Shown piece after piece: positions 1 to 8,343 of a stretch of 37,122 nt of DNA. This DNA is from an uncultured Methylococcaceae bacterium (GTDB lineage Bacteria; Pseudomonadota; Gammaproteobacteria; Methylococcales; Methylomonadaceae): NCBI GenBank assembly GCA_903859415.1, contig CAIOMN010000136.1, forward strand, positions 1-37,122, in the 5' to 3' direction. Made by a program: the position numbers and the translations under genes. Each line of letters begins with the position of its first letter. Position 1 is the stretch's first letter. The notes beneath the pieces were generated by a model. The model made no database searches and had not been told where the DNA came from. It saw nothing but the letters and a program-made list of their open reading frames with translations.

Positions 1-669
1 ATGGATGGGGATTTTGCACCGCTTAAGGCGTTAGCTTTGCTGGCAAAGTCTACTACGGCAGGGCTAATGGTTGACGATGCGCATGGTTTGGGGGTGTTGG
101 GTCAAAATGGCGGCGGGCTATTAGACTGTTTTGGCCTGACTCAGGATGATGTACCGATTTTGATGGGAACGTTAGGAAAAGGTCTCGGAACCTTTGGGGC
201 TTTTATAGCCGGATCTGATGATTTGATTGAAACACTGATTCAAAAAGCCCGTACGTATATTTATACCACGGCTTTACCTGCTGCGGTTGCAGAAGCGACT
301 CGTGCCAGTTTAAAACGGGTGATTGCGGATAATTGGCGACGAGAGCATTTAAAGTATTTAGCAGGTCAATTTAGATGCGGGGCAGAGCAGTTAGGACTGG
401 AGTGTATCAAATCTGTTGATGATCCGTCTGGGTCGAATGAGCGGTTATTGTCGGCTATTCAGCCGATTATTATTGGCGAAAGTCAGAGAACCGTTGCTAT
501 CAGTGAGCGGTTATTAAAGGCTGGTTTTTTAGTTAGCGCTATTCGTCCACCAACGGTTCCCAAAGGCAGTGCCCGTTTACGGGTGACGTTGTCCGCATTA
601 CATGAAGAACAGCACGTTGATCAATTATTAGAAGCATTGGATAACGCTGTTAATGCTGTAACGCTATGA
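1..669 (+). CDS. bioF: 8-amino-7-oxononanoate synthase, 3' part
   Basis: Condenses pimeloyl-ACP with alanine in a PLP-dependent, decarboxylating step to give 8-amino-7-oxononanoate, the first ring-building step of biotin synthesis. The 222 residues visible hold the VDDAHGLG motif of the alpha-oxoamine synthase family (cofactor Asp and His near residues 25-28) and the PLP lysine in GTLGKGLG (Lys60 of this fragment). The family is about 385 residues long, so roughly 160 N-terminal residues lie upstream of the window. The first ATG is therefore internal: MDGDFAPL corresponds to the family's conserved 'SMDGD' stretch. The stop codon overlaps the bioH start (ATGA), which points to translational coupling in a bio operon. 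Product identity is secure; the 5' end is not visible. Confidence 0.95.
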   Translation: MDGDFAPLKALALLAKSTTAGLMVDDAHGLGVLGQNGGGLLDCFGLTQDDVPILMGTLGKGLGTFGAFIAGSDDLIETLIQKARTYIYTTALPAAVAEATRASLKRVIADNWRREHLKYLAGQFRCGAEQLGLECIKSVDDPSGSNERLLSAIQPIIIGESQRTVAISERLLKAGFLVSAIRPPTVPKGSARLRVTLSALHEEQHVDQLLEALDNAVNAVTL

Positions 670-1442
670 TAAAAATTCATACTCAAACCTTTGGTCAAGG
701 CCAACCGATGGTGCTTGTGCATGGTTGGGCGATGCATAGCGGTATTTGGCGTCATTTTGCTGAACAGTTGGGTCAATCTTATCAAGTGACCTGTGTTGAT
801 TTGCCAGGGCATGGCTTTAGTGAGGCTTTAGACGCCTTTACTTTAGAAGCCGTCAGTACGACATTAGTTAATGCAGTGCCTGAGCCACAAAGTACCTGGT
901 TAGGTTGGTCTTTGGGGGCAACCGTGGTGCTGGATATTGCCCAACGATTTCCTGAGCGGGTCAGTTCATTGATTCTGTTAGGTGGAAATCCGTTTTTTAC
1001 TCAAGCCGAGCAATGGCCAGGGATGAAAGTTAATTTATTGGAAGCTTTTGCAGAGCAATTACATGCAGATTGCCGGGCAACGTTACTGCGATTCTTATCT
1101 TTGCAGGTGAATAATCTGCCCGATTTTAAGCCGTTATTAAAAAATCTGAAAGCAGCTGTTTTAGAGTGTGCAACTCCTGATACAGAAACTTTAGAGGGAG
1201 GTTTAGCCATTCTTAAAAGTGCAGATTTAAGATCGGTCTTGGCTGAAACTAAAGTACCTGTTTCGGTAATTTTAGGTACTCGTGATACCTTGGTTCCCGT
1301 TAAGTTAGGCGAATACTTGGTGGCTTTGGCGCCTGAGATCCAATTATCAATTATTGATAAAGCCGGGCATGTGCCGTTTTTATCACACTCACAAGTTTTA
1401 TTGGACATTATTACTGAGTTTATGGATGAGTCATGTGTTTAG
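666..1442 (+). CDS. bioH: Pimeloyl-[ACP] methyl ester esterase BioH
   Basis: Removes the methyl ester from pimeloyl-ACP methyl ester, ending the fatty-acid-synthase-dependent stage of biotin synthesis and handing pimeloyl-ACP to BioF. It is a 258-residue alpha/beta hydrolase. The oxyanion segment is [12 protein letters not shown] (17-28), the nucleophile elbow is GWSLGA with Ser82, and Asp207 in GTRDTLVP and His235 in AGHVPF complete the triad. From memory these are the same residue numbers as in the E. coli enzyme. It overlaps bioF by 4 nt and bioC by 10 nt. Sitting between bioF and bioC makes BioH far more likely than another alpha/beta hydrolase. Confidence 0.95.
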   Translation: MIKIHTQTFGQGQPMVLVHGWAMHSGIWRHFAEQLGQSYQVTCVDLPGHGFSEALDAFTLEAVSTTLVNAVPEPQSTWLGWSLGATVVLDIAQRFPERVSSLILLGGNPFFTQAEQWPGMKVNLLEAFAEQLHADCRATLLRFLSLQVNNLPDFKPLLKNLKAAVLECATPDTETLEGGLAILKSADLRSVLAETKVPVSVILGTRDTLVPVKLGEYLVALAPEIQLSIIDKAGHVPFLSHSQVLLDIITEFMDESCV

Positions 1443-2215
1443 ATAAAACGCGTATTAAACGATCGTTTGCTAAAGCGTCAGGTACGTATGATAAGGTTGC
1501 TGAACTTCAGCGCTCAGCCGGTCGAGAATTGTTAGGTTCGGTTGATGTAGCTGCTTTTAATGGTGTTTTGCTGGATTTGGGGTGTGGCACTGGCTTTTTA
1601 AGCAGTGAATTGTTGGCTTGTTCGGCTCCTGAATCACTGTTGGTTTTAGATATTGCTTTAGCAATGGTACAGGAGACTCAACGTAAACTGATTAATGAAA
1701 AGTCGGTTCGATTTATGTGTGCAGATGCCGAGTATTTGCCTATCGTGTCACATTTGTTTGATACCGTGTTTTCAAATTTGGCTTTGCAATGGTGTCATAA
1801 TCTTGATGCCGTGTTTAAGGATATCAAGCGCGTCTTAAAGCCGAATGGACGGTTTGTTTTTTCTACCTTTGGACCGCAGACTTTGTATGAATTGAAAAAT
1901 GCCTGGGCAAGTGTTGATGATTTTAATCATGTGAATAGTTTTTATAGTCAAACTCAATTAATTCGCTTTTTGGAGCAAGCGGGTTTTACAGAGATTGAGT
2001 TAAACACTACTTTGTATACGCCTCGCTATGAGTCTGTGGGCTTGTTAATGCAATCGTTAAAGCAGTTGGGAGCACAGCAGGTGATTGAAGGGGGCAGGAA
2101 ATCTATAACGACAAAATCAGCCCTGCAGCAGATGATGGCTGCTTATGAAACTCATCGAGTAGATGGAGTTATTCCAGCGACGTTTGAAGTCTTTAATGTG
2201 ATTGCAAAGGCTTAA
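1433..2215 (+). CDS. bioC: Malonyl-[ACP] O-methyltransferase BioC
   Basis: Methylates the free carboxyl of malonyl-ACP with SAM so that the fatty-acid elongation machinery can extend it towards pimelate. The 260-residue protein is a class I SAM methyltransferase: motif I is LLDLGCGTGFL (about 46-56), an acidic LVLDIA strand follows, and the C-terminal half has the BioC-like STFGPQTLYELKNAW segment (about 143-157). The N-terminus RIKRSFAKASGTYD is typical of BioC. The ATG lies inside the end of bioH (10-nt overlap), and six bases separate its stop from bioD. Confidence 0.95.
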   Translation: MCLDKTRIKRSFAKASGTYDKVAELQRSAGRELLGSVDVAAFNGVLLDLGCGTGFLSSELLACSAPESLLVLDIALAMVQETQRKLINEKSVRFMCADAEYLPIVSHLFDTVFSNLALQWCHNLDAVFKDIKRVLKPNGRFVFSTFGPQTLYELKNAWASVDDFNHVNSFYSQTQLIRFLEQAGFTEIELNTTLYTPRYESVGLLMQSLKQLGAQQVIEGGRKSITTKSALQQMMAAYETHRVDGVIPATFEVFNVIAKA

Positions 2216-2221
2216 AGCGCA

Positions 2222-2902
2222 ATGCAAAAAGGCTATTTTATAACCGGTACGGATACGGATGTCGGTAAGACGTGGGCGACGATTGCTTTAATGCGTTATT
2301 TTAAGCAAAAGGGTTATTCGGTCGTTGGGATGAAGCCGGTTGCGGCGGGTTGTTCTTTTTCAGCGGATGGAGATGATAATCATAGTTTATTGCACAATGA
2401 AGATGCTTTACTAATTCAAGCTAATGCCTCTGTAGCGGTGTCCTATGAATTGATAAATCCGTATGCGTATTGTTTGCCGGTTTCTCCACATATTGCTGGC
2501 GTTAAGAATCCTGTTAACTTAGCTAAAGTTGTAGAGTGTTTTGATGAGCTTAAACAGTTAGCGGATATTGTATTAGTAGAAGGTGCAGGGGGGTGGTACG
2601 CGCCCATTAATCATTACGAAGATATCAGTGATTTAGCCAAGAAGCTGGCTTTACCGATTATTTTAGTGGTTGGGATTAAACTGGGTTGTATTAATCATGC
2701 AAAATTAAGCTATCAAGCTATTGAGCAATCGGGTCTTGTGTGTGCGGGTTGGATAGCGGTCTGTGTTGATGGGGATATGTTGTTTATTGATGAAAATATA
2801 GAGACGATTAAAGCGGCTTTGCCATTGCCTTTGTTAGGCGTGTTACCGCACTTGGCTGAAGCTGATTTTGATTATTTAGCAGGCCGAATAGCTTTTGCTT
2901 AG
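2222..2902 (+). CDS. bioD: Dethiobiotin synthetase
   Basis: ATP-dependent carboxylase that closes the ureido ring of 7,8-diaminononanoate to give dethiobiotin. The 226 residues carry the modified P-loop GTDTDVGKTW (8-17), the KPVAAGC substrate-binding stretch (about 38-44) and the VEGAGGWYAPI motif (about 120-130). It is the last gene of the bioF-H-C-D run and faces rsfS convergently across 54 bp. bioA and bioB are not in the window; bioB often precedes bioF in gammaproteobacteria and may lie just upstream. Confidence 0.95.
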   Translation: MQKGYFITGTDTDVGKTWATIALMRYFKQKGYSVVGMKPVAAGCSFSADGDDNHSLLHNEDALLIQANASVAVSYELINPYAYCLPVSPHIAGVKNPVNLAKVVECFDELKQLADIVLVEGAGGWYAPINHYEDISDLAKKLALPIILVVGIKLGCINHAKLSYQAIEQSGLVCAGWIAVCVDGDMLFIDENIETIKAALPLPLLGVLPHLAEADFDYLAGRIAFA

Positions 2903-2956
2903 ACATTGAAGAAGTTATAAACCCAGACTTTATGCCCAGGTTTATCTCGTATTGAT

Positions 2957-3313
2957 CTATGCTGAAGTGATTTCCGTTTCAGTGGTTGCACCGTCAACTG
3001 ACCAGAGCTTTTCAAGTTGATAAAAGCCGCGTGCCTGTGCTGTCATGGCATGAACAATCACATCACCTATGTCTAAAAGTACCCAGTCTGAACCCAGGTC
3101 ACCTTCGATACCTAATGGTTTTACACCCGATTCTTTAAGTTTTTCTGTGGTGTAATCACAGAGTGATTTTAAATGACGGTCTGAAGTGCCCGTTACCACG
3201 ACCATGTAATCAGTAAAGCTGGTTTTGCCGCGTACATCCAGTGTTGTAATATTGTGTCCTTTGCGTTCGTCCAAAACATCCTGGACAATTTTCAATATAT
3301 CTTCTACTTGCAT
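2957..3313 (-). CDS. rsfS: Ribosomal silencing factor RsfS
   Basis: Binds ribosomal protein uL14 on the 50S subunit and blocks subunit joining, lowering translation during starvation. The 118-residue protein is the usual single Iojap/RsfS domain. Visible family signatures are LDVRGKTSFTDYMVVVTGTSDRH (about 25-47) and the GDLGSDWVLLDIGDVIVHAM segment. An AGGAATTTTA stretch lies just before the ATG. It follows nadD on the same strand (25-nt gap), the common nadD-rsfS pairing in proteobacteria. Confidence 0.93.
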   Translation of the reverse strand: MQVEDILKIVQDVLDERKGHNITTLDVRGKTSFTDYMVVVTGTSDRHLKSLCDYTTEKLKESGVKPLGIEGDLGSDWVLLDIGDVIVHAMTAQARGFYQLEKLWSVDGATTETEITSA

Positions 3314-3338
3314 TAAAATTCCTAGTGTAATAATGAGA

Positions 3339-3962
3339 CTACTGTCTCAGGTAAAGCTGTTCTTGCCTAATATAGGCAATGACTGTATCGGGGAGTAAAA
3401 ACCCCGGATTTTGGTGTTTTGCAATCATTTCTCTGATGGCCGTTGCCGAAATTTCGAGTTGACTGACTTGATGAAAGTATAACTTACCCGCATGGTTATG
3501 GGCTAATTCAGTTAGTTTATCGGTGTGTCGTTCCATAAAACAATCATCCAGTTGCTGTGGGTTAAAGCCCGGCCGGGTCATGACCACTATATGTGCAAAG
3601 CTAAATAAGAGTGGCCATTGATACCAGGTTTTTAACTGATTAAAAGCATCAGTGCCGATAAATAACAGTATGGGTATGTCTTTAAATTCATCTCTTAACG
3701 AACTGAGCGTATCAACCATATAAGACGGCCCAGTCCGCTTTATCTCTCGATCATCTGCTACAAAACCGGGCTGGTTTTCAATCGCCAACTTTAGCATATG
3801 CAAGCGCATGTTAGGGTTAGCGGTTGGTTGTTCACGATGTGGCGGTTGCGCACTGGGAATTAAATGAATTTCTGTTAGGCTAAAAAATTCTTTAACTTCA
3901 AGTGCGGAACGTAAATGACCGTAATGAATCGGATCAAATGTGCCCCCTAATATACCGATCAT
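3339..3962 (-). CDS. nadD: Nicotinate-nucleotide adenylyltransferase
   Basis: Transfers AMP from ATP to nicotinate mononucleotide to make deamido-NAD, an essential NAD synthesis step. The 207-residue protein starts with the nucleotidyltransferase motif GGTFDPIHYGHLR (6-18) and has the second motif ISATAIRE near its C-terminus in place of the common ISSTxIR. The ATG follows directly on the proA stop codon (TAAATG), so the two are probably co-translated. rsfS follows downstream. Confidence 0.95.
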   Translation of the reverse strand: MIGILGGTFDPIHYGHLRSALEVKEFFSLTEIHLIPSAQPPHREQPTANPNMRLHMLKLAIENQPGFVADDREIKRTGPSYMVDTLSSLRDEFKDIPILLFIGTDAFNQLKTWYQWPLLFSFAHIVVMTRPGFNPQQLDDCFMERHTDKLTELAHNHAGKLYFHQVSQLEISATAIREMIAKHQNPGFLLPDTVIAYIRQEQLYLRQ

Positions 3963-5219
3963 TTATTGCCTGATGTGACCATCACCGAGCACAATAAACT
4001 TTAATGATGTTAGGCCTTTTAAGCCAACGGGGCCGCGTGCATGCAATTTGTCAGTACTGATGCCAATTTCTGCACCTAGTCCATATTCAAAACCATCTGC
4101 AAAGCGGGTAGAGGCATTAACCATAACGGAACTTGAATCAACTTCACGTAAAAAACGTCGGGCACGCGTGTAGTCTTCAGTTACTATGGCTTCTGTATGT
4201 CTAGAGCTATAGTTGTCAATATGGGCCAAGGCTTCATCTATACCGTGTACGACTTTGATGGATAAGATGGGTGCAAGGTATTCTGTGTGCCAGTCTTCTT
4301 CAGTGGCTCTTGAACAGTGAGGTATTAAAGAACAGGTTTTTAGGCAGCCGCGTAATTCCACGCCTTTTTCTAAATAGATGTCAGCTAATAAAGGTAATAC
4401 CTTGGCTGCTATGCCGTCTGCAACTAATAAAGTTTCCATGGCATTACAGACACCGTAACGGTGGGTTTTTGCATTAATGGCAATTTTTATGGCTTTGGCT
4501 ATATCAGCTTTGTCATCAATATATACATGACAAATGCCATCCAGATGTTTAATGACTGGAATGGTGGCGTCTTTAGAAATGCGGGCAATCAGGCTTTTGC
4601 CGCCACGGGGCACGATGACATCAACGTATTTCTTCATGGTAATCAGCTCTCCAACGGCATCACGATCAGGTGTTGCCACAATTTGTACGGCTTCAACGGG
4701 TAGGTCAGCCGCTTCTAAACCCTGAGTAATGCAAGCTGCAATGGCCTGATTAGAATGGATCGCTTCTGAACCACCTCTTAATATACAGGCATTGCCCGAT
4801 TTAAGGCATAAGGCAGCTGCATCGACAGTGACATTGGGTCTTGATTCATAAATAATGCCAATGACGCCCAAAGGAACGCGCATTTGCCCGACTTGAATGC
4901 CGCTGGGTCGGTAATTTAAGTCACTGATTTCGCCGATGGGATCGGGTAGGGCAGCAACTTGTTTAAGGCCTTCAATCATGGCTTGAACACCTTTAGGCGT
5001 TATTGCCAGTCTATCCAGCGAAGCAGCATCCAGACCGTTTTGTTGGCCTGCTTCCAGATCTTTTTGGTTTTCTGAGATTAACAGTGCTTGATTTATTTCA
5101 AGAACTTCAGCAATTTTTAATAGAGCCTGGTTTTTTTTGCCAGAGTCAGCTCGACTGATTTCTCTTGCAGCCTTTCTAGCCTGTAGGCCAAGGCCCTGCA
5201 TGTAAGCTTTAATATCCAC
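3963..5219 (-). CDS. proA: Gamma-glutamyl phosphate reductase
   Basis: NADPH-dependent reduction of gamma-glutamyl phosphate to glutamate 5-semialdehyde in proline synthesis. The 418 residues match the family's normal length and show the aldehyde-dehydrogenase fold: [14 protein letters not shown] (about 117-130), [13 protein letters not shown], and a catalytic cysteine in [14 protein letters not shown]. The start used is a GTG ([11 protein letters not shown]), preferred because other ProA proteins have a few residues before the conserved MxxLG helix; an ATG six codons further in is the alternative. First gene of proA-nadD-rsfS. No proB is nearby. Confidence 0.94.
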   Translation of the reverse strand: MDIKAYMQGLGLQARKAAREISRADSGKKNQALLKIAEVLEINQALLISENQKDLEAGQQNGLDAASLDRLAITPKGVQAMIEGLKQVAALPDPIGEISDLNYRPSGIQVGQMRVPLGVIGIIYESRPNVTVDAAALCLKSGNACILRGGSEAIHSNQAIAACITQGLEAADLPVEAVQIVATPDRDAVGELITMKKYVDVIVPRGGKSLIARISKDATIPVIKHLDGICHVYIDDKADIAKAIKIAINAKTHRYGVCNAMETLLVADGIAAKVLPLLADIYLEKGVELRGCLKTCSLIPHCSRATEEDWHTEYLAPILSIKVVHGIDEALAHIDNYSSRHTEAIVTEDYTRARRFLREVDSSSVMVNASTRFADGFEYGLGAEIGISTDKLHARGPVGLKGLTSLKFIVLGDGHIRQ

Positions 5220-5369
5220 TTTGTACTCACTAACGGGATTAATTTAGCAAGGTATTATATCGCTTTAATGCTTTTATTAACAGGGGTTTAATGAGTCAAC
5301 TAATGGATATTAAAAGGCTTTCTGATAAGTTCGGGTTCTTGAGTGTGTGAAATAATCAACTATATAAGT

Positions 5370-5396
5370 TTGAAATATGAGTTATTCAGGTAAAAT
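5370..5396 (+). promoter_or_regulatory. Possible sigma-70 promoter of trkA
   Basis: TTGAAA (5370-5375) and TAAAAT (5391-5396) resemble -35 and -10 boxes, separated by 15 bp, slightly shorter than optimal. A transcript would begin near 5403, about 55 nt before trkA. Nothing else in the 238-bp gap between the proA and trkA starts resembles a promoter as well. Called by eye only. Confidence 0.3.
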
Positions 5397-5403
5397 GCTA
5401 CCT

Positions 5404-5457
5404 ATGAGAGTCAATGTTATGACTGTGTTAGTCCTGTTTATTTCGGTAATAGTGTAA
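5404..5457 (+). other. Possible 17-codon leader ORF abutting trkA
   Basis: An ATG at 5404 opens 17 codons (MRVNVMTVLVLFISVIV, strongly hydrophobic) and ends in a TAA that touches the trkA ATG (TAAATG). trkA has no clear Shine-Dalgarno of its own, so reinitiation after this short ORF could load its ribosomes. The ORF also has no obvious ribosome-binding site and would begin next to the predicted transcription start. It may be chance. Confidence 0.25.
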
Positions 5458-6819
5458 ATGAAGATACTTATTCTTGGGGCGGGTGTCACGGGGTCCTCGG
5501 TGGCTGAGGCTTTTGCGAGCGAAGAGAACGATATTGTCGTTGTTGATTTTAGACAGGAATTGCTGGATGCCTTAAAAGATCGTTTCGATATTGCTACGGT
5601 GACAGGTAATGCTGCGCATCCCAGTGTTTTGGAACAGGCCGGGATTCATAACACGGATATGGTAATTGCGGTTACGGATAGTGATGAAACGAACATGTTG
5701 GCTTGTCTCATTATTAATGCCTTGCACAGTCGTCCGAAAACGATTGCTCGGGTTAGGGCTATTGATTATTTAAAAACCCCGCAACTGTTTGGTTCTGCGG
5801 GTCTCCCTATTGATATTGTCATCAGTCCAGAGCAAATTGTAATGGAGTCTATTCGGAACCTGGTTGAGTTTCCGGGAGCATTACATGTGTCTGAATTTGC
5901 GGGGGGGTTGGTTAGGCTATTTTCGGTTAAAGTAGTGGCTAACGGATTTTTAACGGGTAAGAAGATCAGGTCATTGAAAGAGCGGTTGTCTGATGGTAAA
6001 ACGCGGGTCGTGGCTATTTTTAGAAATGGTAAGCCGATTTGTGTGAGTGGTGATGTCAGTATAGAAACTGATGATGAGGTTTTTATTGTTGCACCGGGTG
6101 AAAAAGTTAAACGGGTATTAAAAGAGTTAGATAAATTGGAAGCCCCGCTAAAACGCATTATTATTGCAGGGGGAGGGCATATTGGTAAGCGTTTGGCATT
6201 GGCTTTAGAAAAGAATCATCAAGTAAAAATCATTGAGAAGAATTCTGCTCGGGCGCACAAGATTGCCGATGATTTACATAATACGGTTGTCCTTTTAGGT
6301 GATTGTACCGATGAAGGGTTGTTATTGGACGAGTCTGTTGAAAGCGCAGATTTGTTTTGTGCGATTACTGATAATGATGGGGTAAATATTATTTCTGCTT
6401 CTTTGGCTAAAAGTTTAGGAGCAAGAAAAACAATTTGTTTGTTGAATCAAAATTCTTACACAAAACTGTTGCCCGGTACCGGGATTGATGTCACTGTGTT
6501 ACCTAATCAGGCCACTTTGGGGGCTATTTTAAAACATGTGCGTCGCGGGGATGTGGCTCAGGTAACATCATTATGTGGTGGGGCGGCTGAAGCGATTGAG
6601 GCTATTGCTCATGCCAATAACGACGAGGACTCTGTGGTGGGTCGTCGGGTCGATAGTATTAATTTTCCAGCAGGTATTGTCATGGGGGCTTTGATTCGTA
6701 ATAGCCAGGTTATTCCTATTCATCACGATACGGTATTTGCTGAAAATGATCATGTTGTCATGTTTGCCATGGATAAAAAGCTGGTGATTAATATTGAACA
6801 AACATTTCAACGTATCTGA
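5458..6819 (+). CDS. trkA: Trk potassium uptake system NAD-binding subunit TrkA
   Basis: Cytoplasmic gating ring of the Trk K+ uptake system; it binds NAD(H)/ATP and controls the membrane channel TrkH. The 453 residues form two tandem RCK units, each a Rossmann RCK_N followed by RCK_C. The first glycine motif is ILGAGVTGSSVA (about 5-16) and the second IIAGGGHIGKRLA (about 234-246); SDETNML and a matching acidic segment recur in both halves. E. coli TrkA is about 458 residues. The start MKILILGAG fits the family exactly. trkH follows 60 bp downstream, so the pair probably forms an operon. Confidence 0.95.
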   Translation: MKILILGAGVTGSSVAEAFASEENDIVVVDFRQELLDALKDRFDIATVTGNAAHPSVLEQAGIHNTDMVIAVTDSDETNMLACLIINALHSRPKTIARVRAIDYLKTPQLFGSAGLPIDIVISPEQIVMESIRNLVEFPGALHVSEFAGGLVRLFSVKVVANGFLTGKKIRSLKERLSDGKTRVVAIFRNGKPICVSGDVSIETDDEVFIVAPGEKVKRVLKELDKLEAPLKRIIIAGGGHIGKRLALALEKNHQVKIIEKNSARAHKIADDLHNTVVLLGDCTDEGLLLDESVESADLFCAITDNDGVNIISASLAKSLGARKTICLLNQNSYTKLLPGTGIDVTVLPNQATLGAILKHVRRGDVAQVTSLCGGAAEAIEAIAHANNDEDSVVGRRVDSINFPAGIVMGALIRNSQVIPIHHDTVFAENDHVVMFAMDKKLVINIEQTFQRI

Positions 6820-6879
6820 TAAGACGCTCGCAAGCTTCGGTAGATAACTTGCATCAATCCACTTGATCCTGATTTCCTT

Positions 6880-8337
6880 ATGAATGTCATTCTTACGATT
6901 GCCCATATCTTTGGTTTAGTTACTTTGTGTTTTAGTGCGCTGATGAGCACTTGTTTAGTTACATCAGAAATTGTTGGTGATGGTGCCATGGACGCTTTTT
7001 TTAAGGGTACTTCAGTGACTTTACTGGTTGGTTCTCTGTTATTTTTTTCGACCTTGTGGATACCGAAGAAAGTCTCACGGCAAGCTGGATTTTTGCTGGT
7101 TGCGTTGACCTGGTCTTTAACACCTGTTTTGTGTACGATTCCCTTAATGAGTTATATGCCCTCGCTGGGCTTTATTGATGCGTATTTCGAGACGGTTTCG
7201 GGGCTTACGACATCAGGTGCTACTATTCTGAGTGGTATTGATAACTTACCGATGTCCATTAATCTATGGCGGTGCGAATTAAATTGGATCGCGGGTATGG
7301 GGATTATTATATTTGCCGTAGCCATATTACCCATTTTAGGTATTGGTGGTATGCAATTGTATAAAGCAGAGACCCCGGGTTCAGTTAAGGAGTCTGATCT
7401 GCCACCTCGAATTGCTCAAACAGCAAAAGCGTTGTGGCTGGTTTATGCCGGTCTTACGATGGTTTGTATGGTGGCCTTACATTGGGCTGGTATGGGCTGG
7501 TTTGATGCAATTTGTCACGCTTTCTCAGCCATGAGTCTAGGAGGGGTTTCTACACACGATAGCAGTATTGGTTTTTTTAATTCCTTGCCTATCGAGATCG
7601 TATTGATCGTTTTTCAATTGTTAGCGGCTATTAATTTTGCAACTCATTTTATCGCTATCCATAAGCAATCATTAAAACCTTATCTGTTTGACAGGGAGGT
7701 ACGGGGCTTTTTAACATTAGTATTGGGTAGTTGCCTTTTGGCTGCTTTTGTTTTGTGGCATGCGGGGACTTATCCAGATTTTTTAACGGCTTTGCGTTAC
7801 GCTTCGTTTAATTTAGTCAGTGTTGCTACTGACAGTGCATTTACTAATCAAAACTTTAATGTCTGGCCCATTTTTGTGCCCATGTGGATGTTGTTTTTGA
7901 GTTGTATATCGGCTTCTTCTGGCTCTACTGGGGGAGGAATTAGGATGATTCGGACCATTATTTTAATGAAGCAGGCACGTTTGGAGATGTTTAAATTTAT
8001 TCATCCCTATGCAATTAGGCCTTTAAAAATTGGTGATACGATTGTTAGCAACCGAATTGTTAACTCTGTGACAGGCTTTATTTTTCTCTATTTTATTAGT
8101 GTTGTCATCTTGACCTTTGCTCTGCTTTTGAGTGGAATGGATTTTCTAAGTGCTTTTTCAGCTGTCATCACCTGTTTTAATAATGCTGGCCCTGGTTTAA
8201 ATGAAGTAGGGCCTACGGCTACTTATGCGCATTTAAGTGATTTTCAAAAAGCCATCTGTACGTTTGCGATGTTGTTAGGGCGTGTACAAATATTTTCTAT
8301 TGTTATTCTGTTTATTCCTGAGTTTTGGAGAAAATAA
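6880..8337 (+). CDS. trkH: Trk potassium uptake channel TrkH
   Basis: Membrane pore of the Trk K+ uptake system, gated by TrkA. The 485 residues give the usual four M1-P-M2 repeats. The four filter loops can be read as LTTSGATIL, SLGGVSTHD, VATDSAFTNQNF and NNAGPGLNE; the conserved GSTGGGIRMIR after loop 3 belongs to the intramembrane gate region. Loops 1, 2 and 4 keep the filter glycine, whereas loop 3 has alanine where a TTTGF/Y-type glycine is expected. It ends six bases from the convergent xseA stop, with no terminator between them. Confidence 0.94.
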   Translation: MNVILTIAHIFGLVTLCFSALMSTCLVTSEIVGDGAMDAFFKGTSVTLLVGSLLFFSTLWIPKKVSRQAGFLLVALTWSLTPVLCTIPLMSYMPSLGFIDAYFETVSGLTTSGATILSGIDNLPMSINLWRCELNWIAGMGIIIFAVAILPILGIGGMQLYKAETPGSVKESDLPPRIAQTAKALWLVYAGLTMVCMVALHWAGMGWFDAICHAFSAMSLGGVSTHDSSIGFFNSLPIEIVLIVFQLLAAINFATHFIAIHKQSLKPYLFDREVRGFLTLVLGSCLLAAFVLWHAGTYPDFLTALRYASFNLVSVATDSAFTNQNFNVWPIFVPMWMLFLSCISASSGSTGGGIRMIRTIILMKQARLEMFKFIHPYAIRPLKIGDTIVSNRIVNSVTGFIFLYFISVVILTFALLLSGMDFLSAFSAVITCFNNAGPGLNEVGPTATYAHLSDFQKAICTFAMLLGRVQIFSIVILFIPEFWRK

Positions 8338-8343
8338 TATTGG

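Noticed and set aside
2918-2944. Inverted repeat TAAACC / GGTTTA in the bioD-rsfS gap as a two-way terminator
   Set aside because: Only a 6-bp AT-rich stem with a 15-nt loop and no T-run on either side.
4271-4725. Plus-strand open frames opposite proA
   Set aside because: They lie wholly inside the well-supported proA gene and their translations resemble no protein family.
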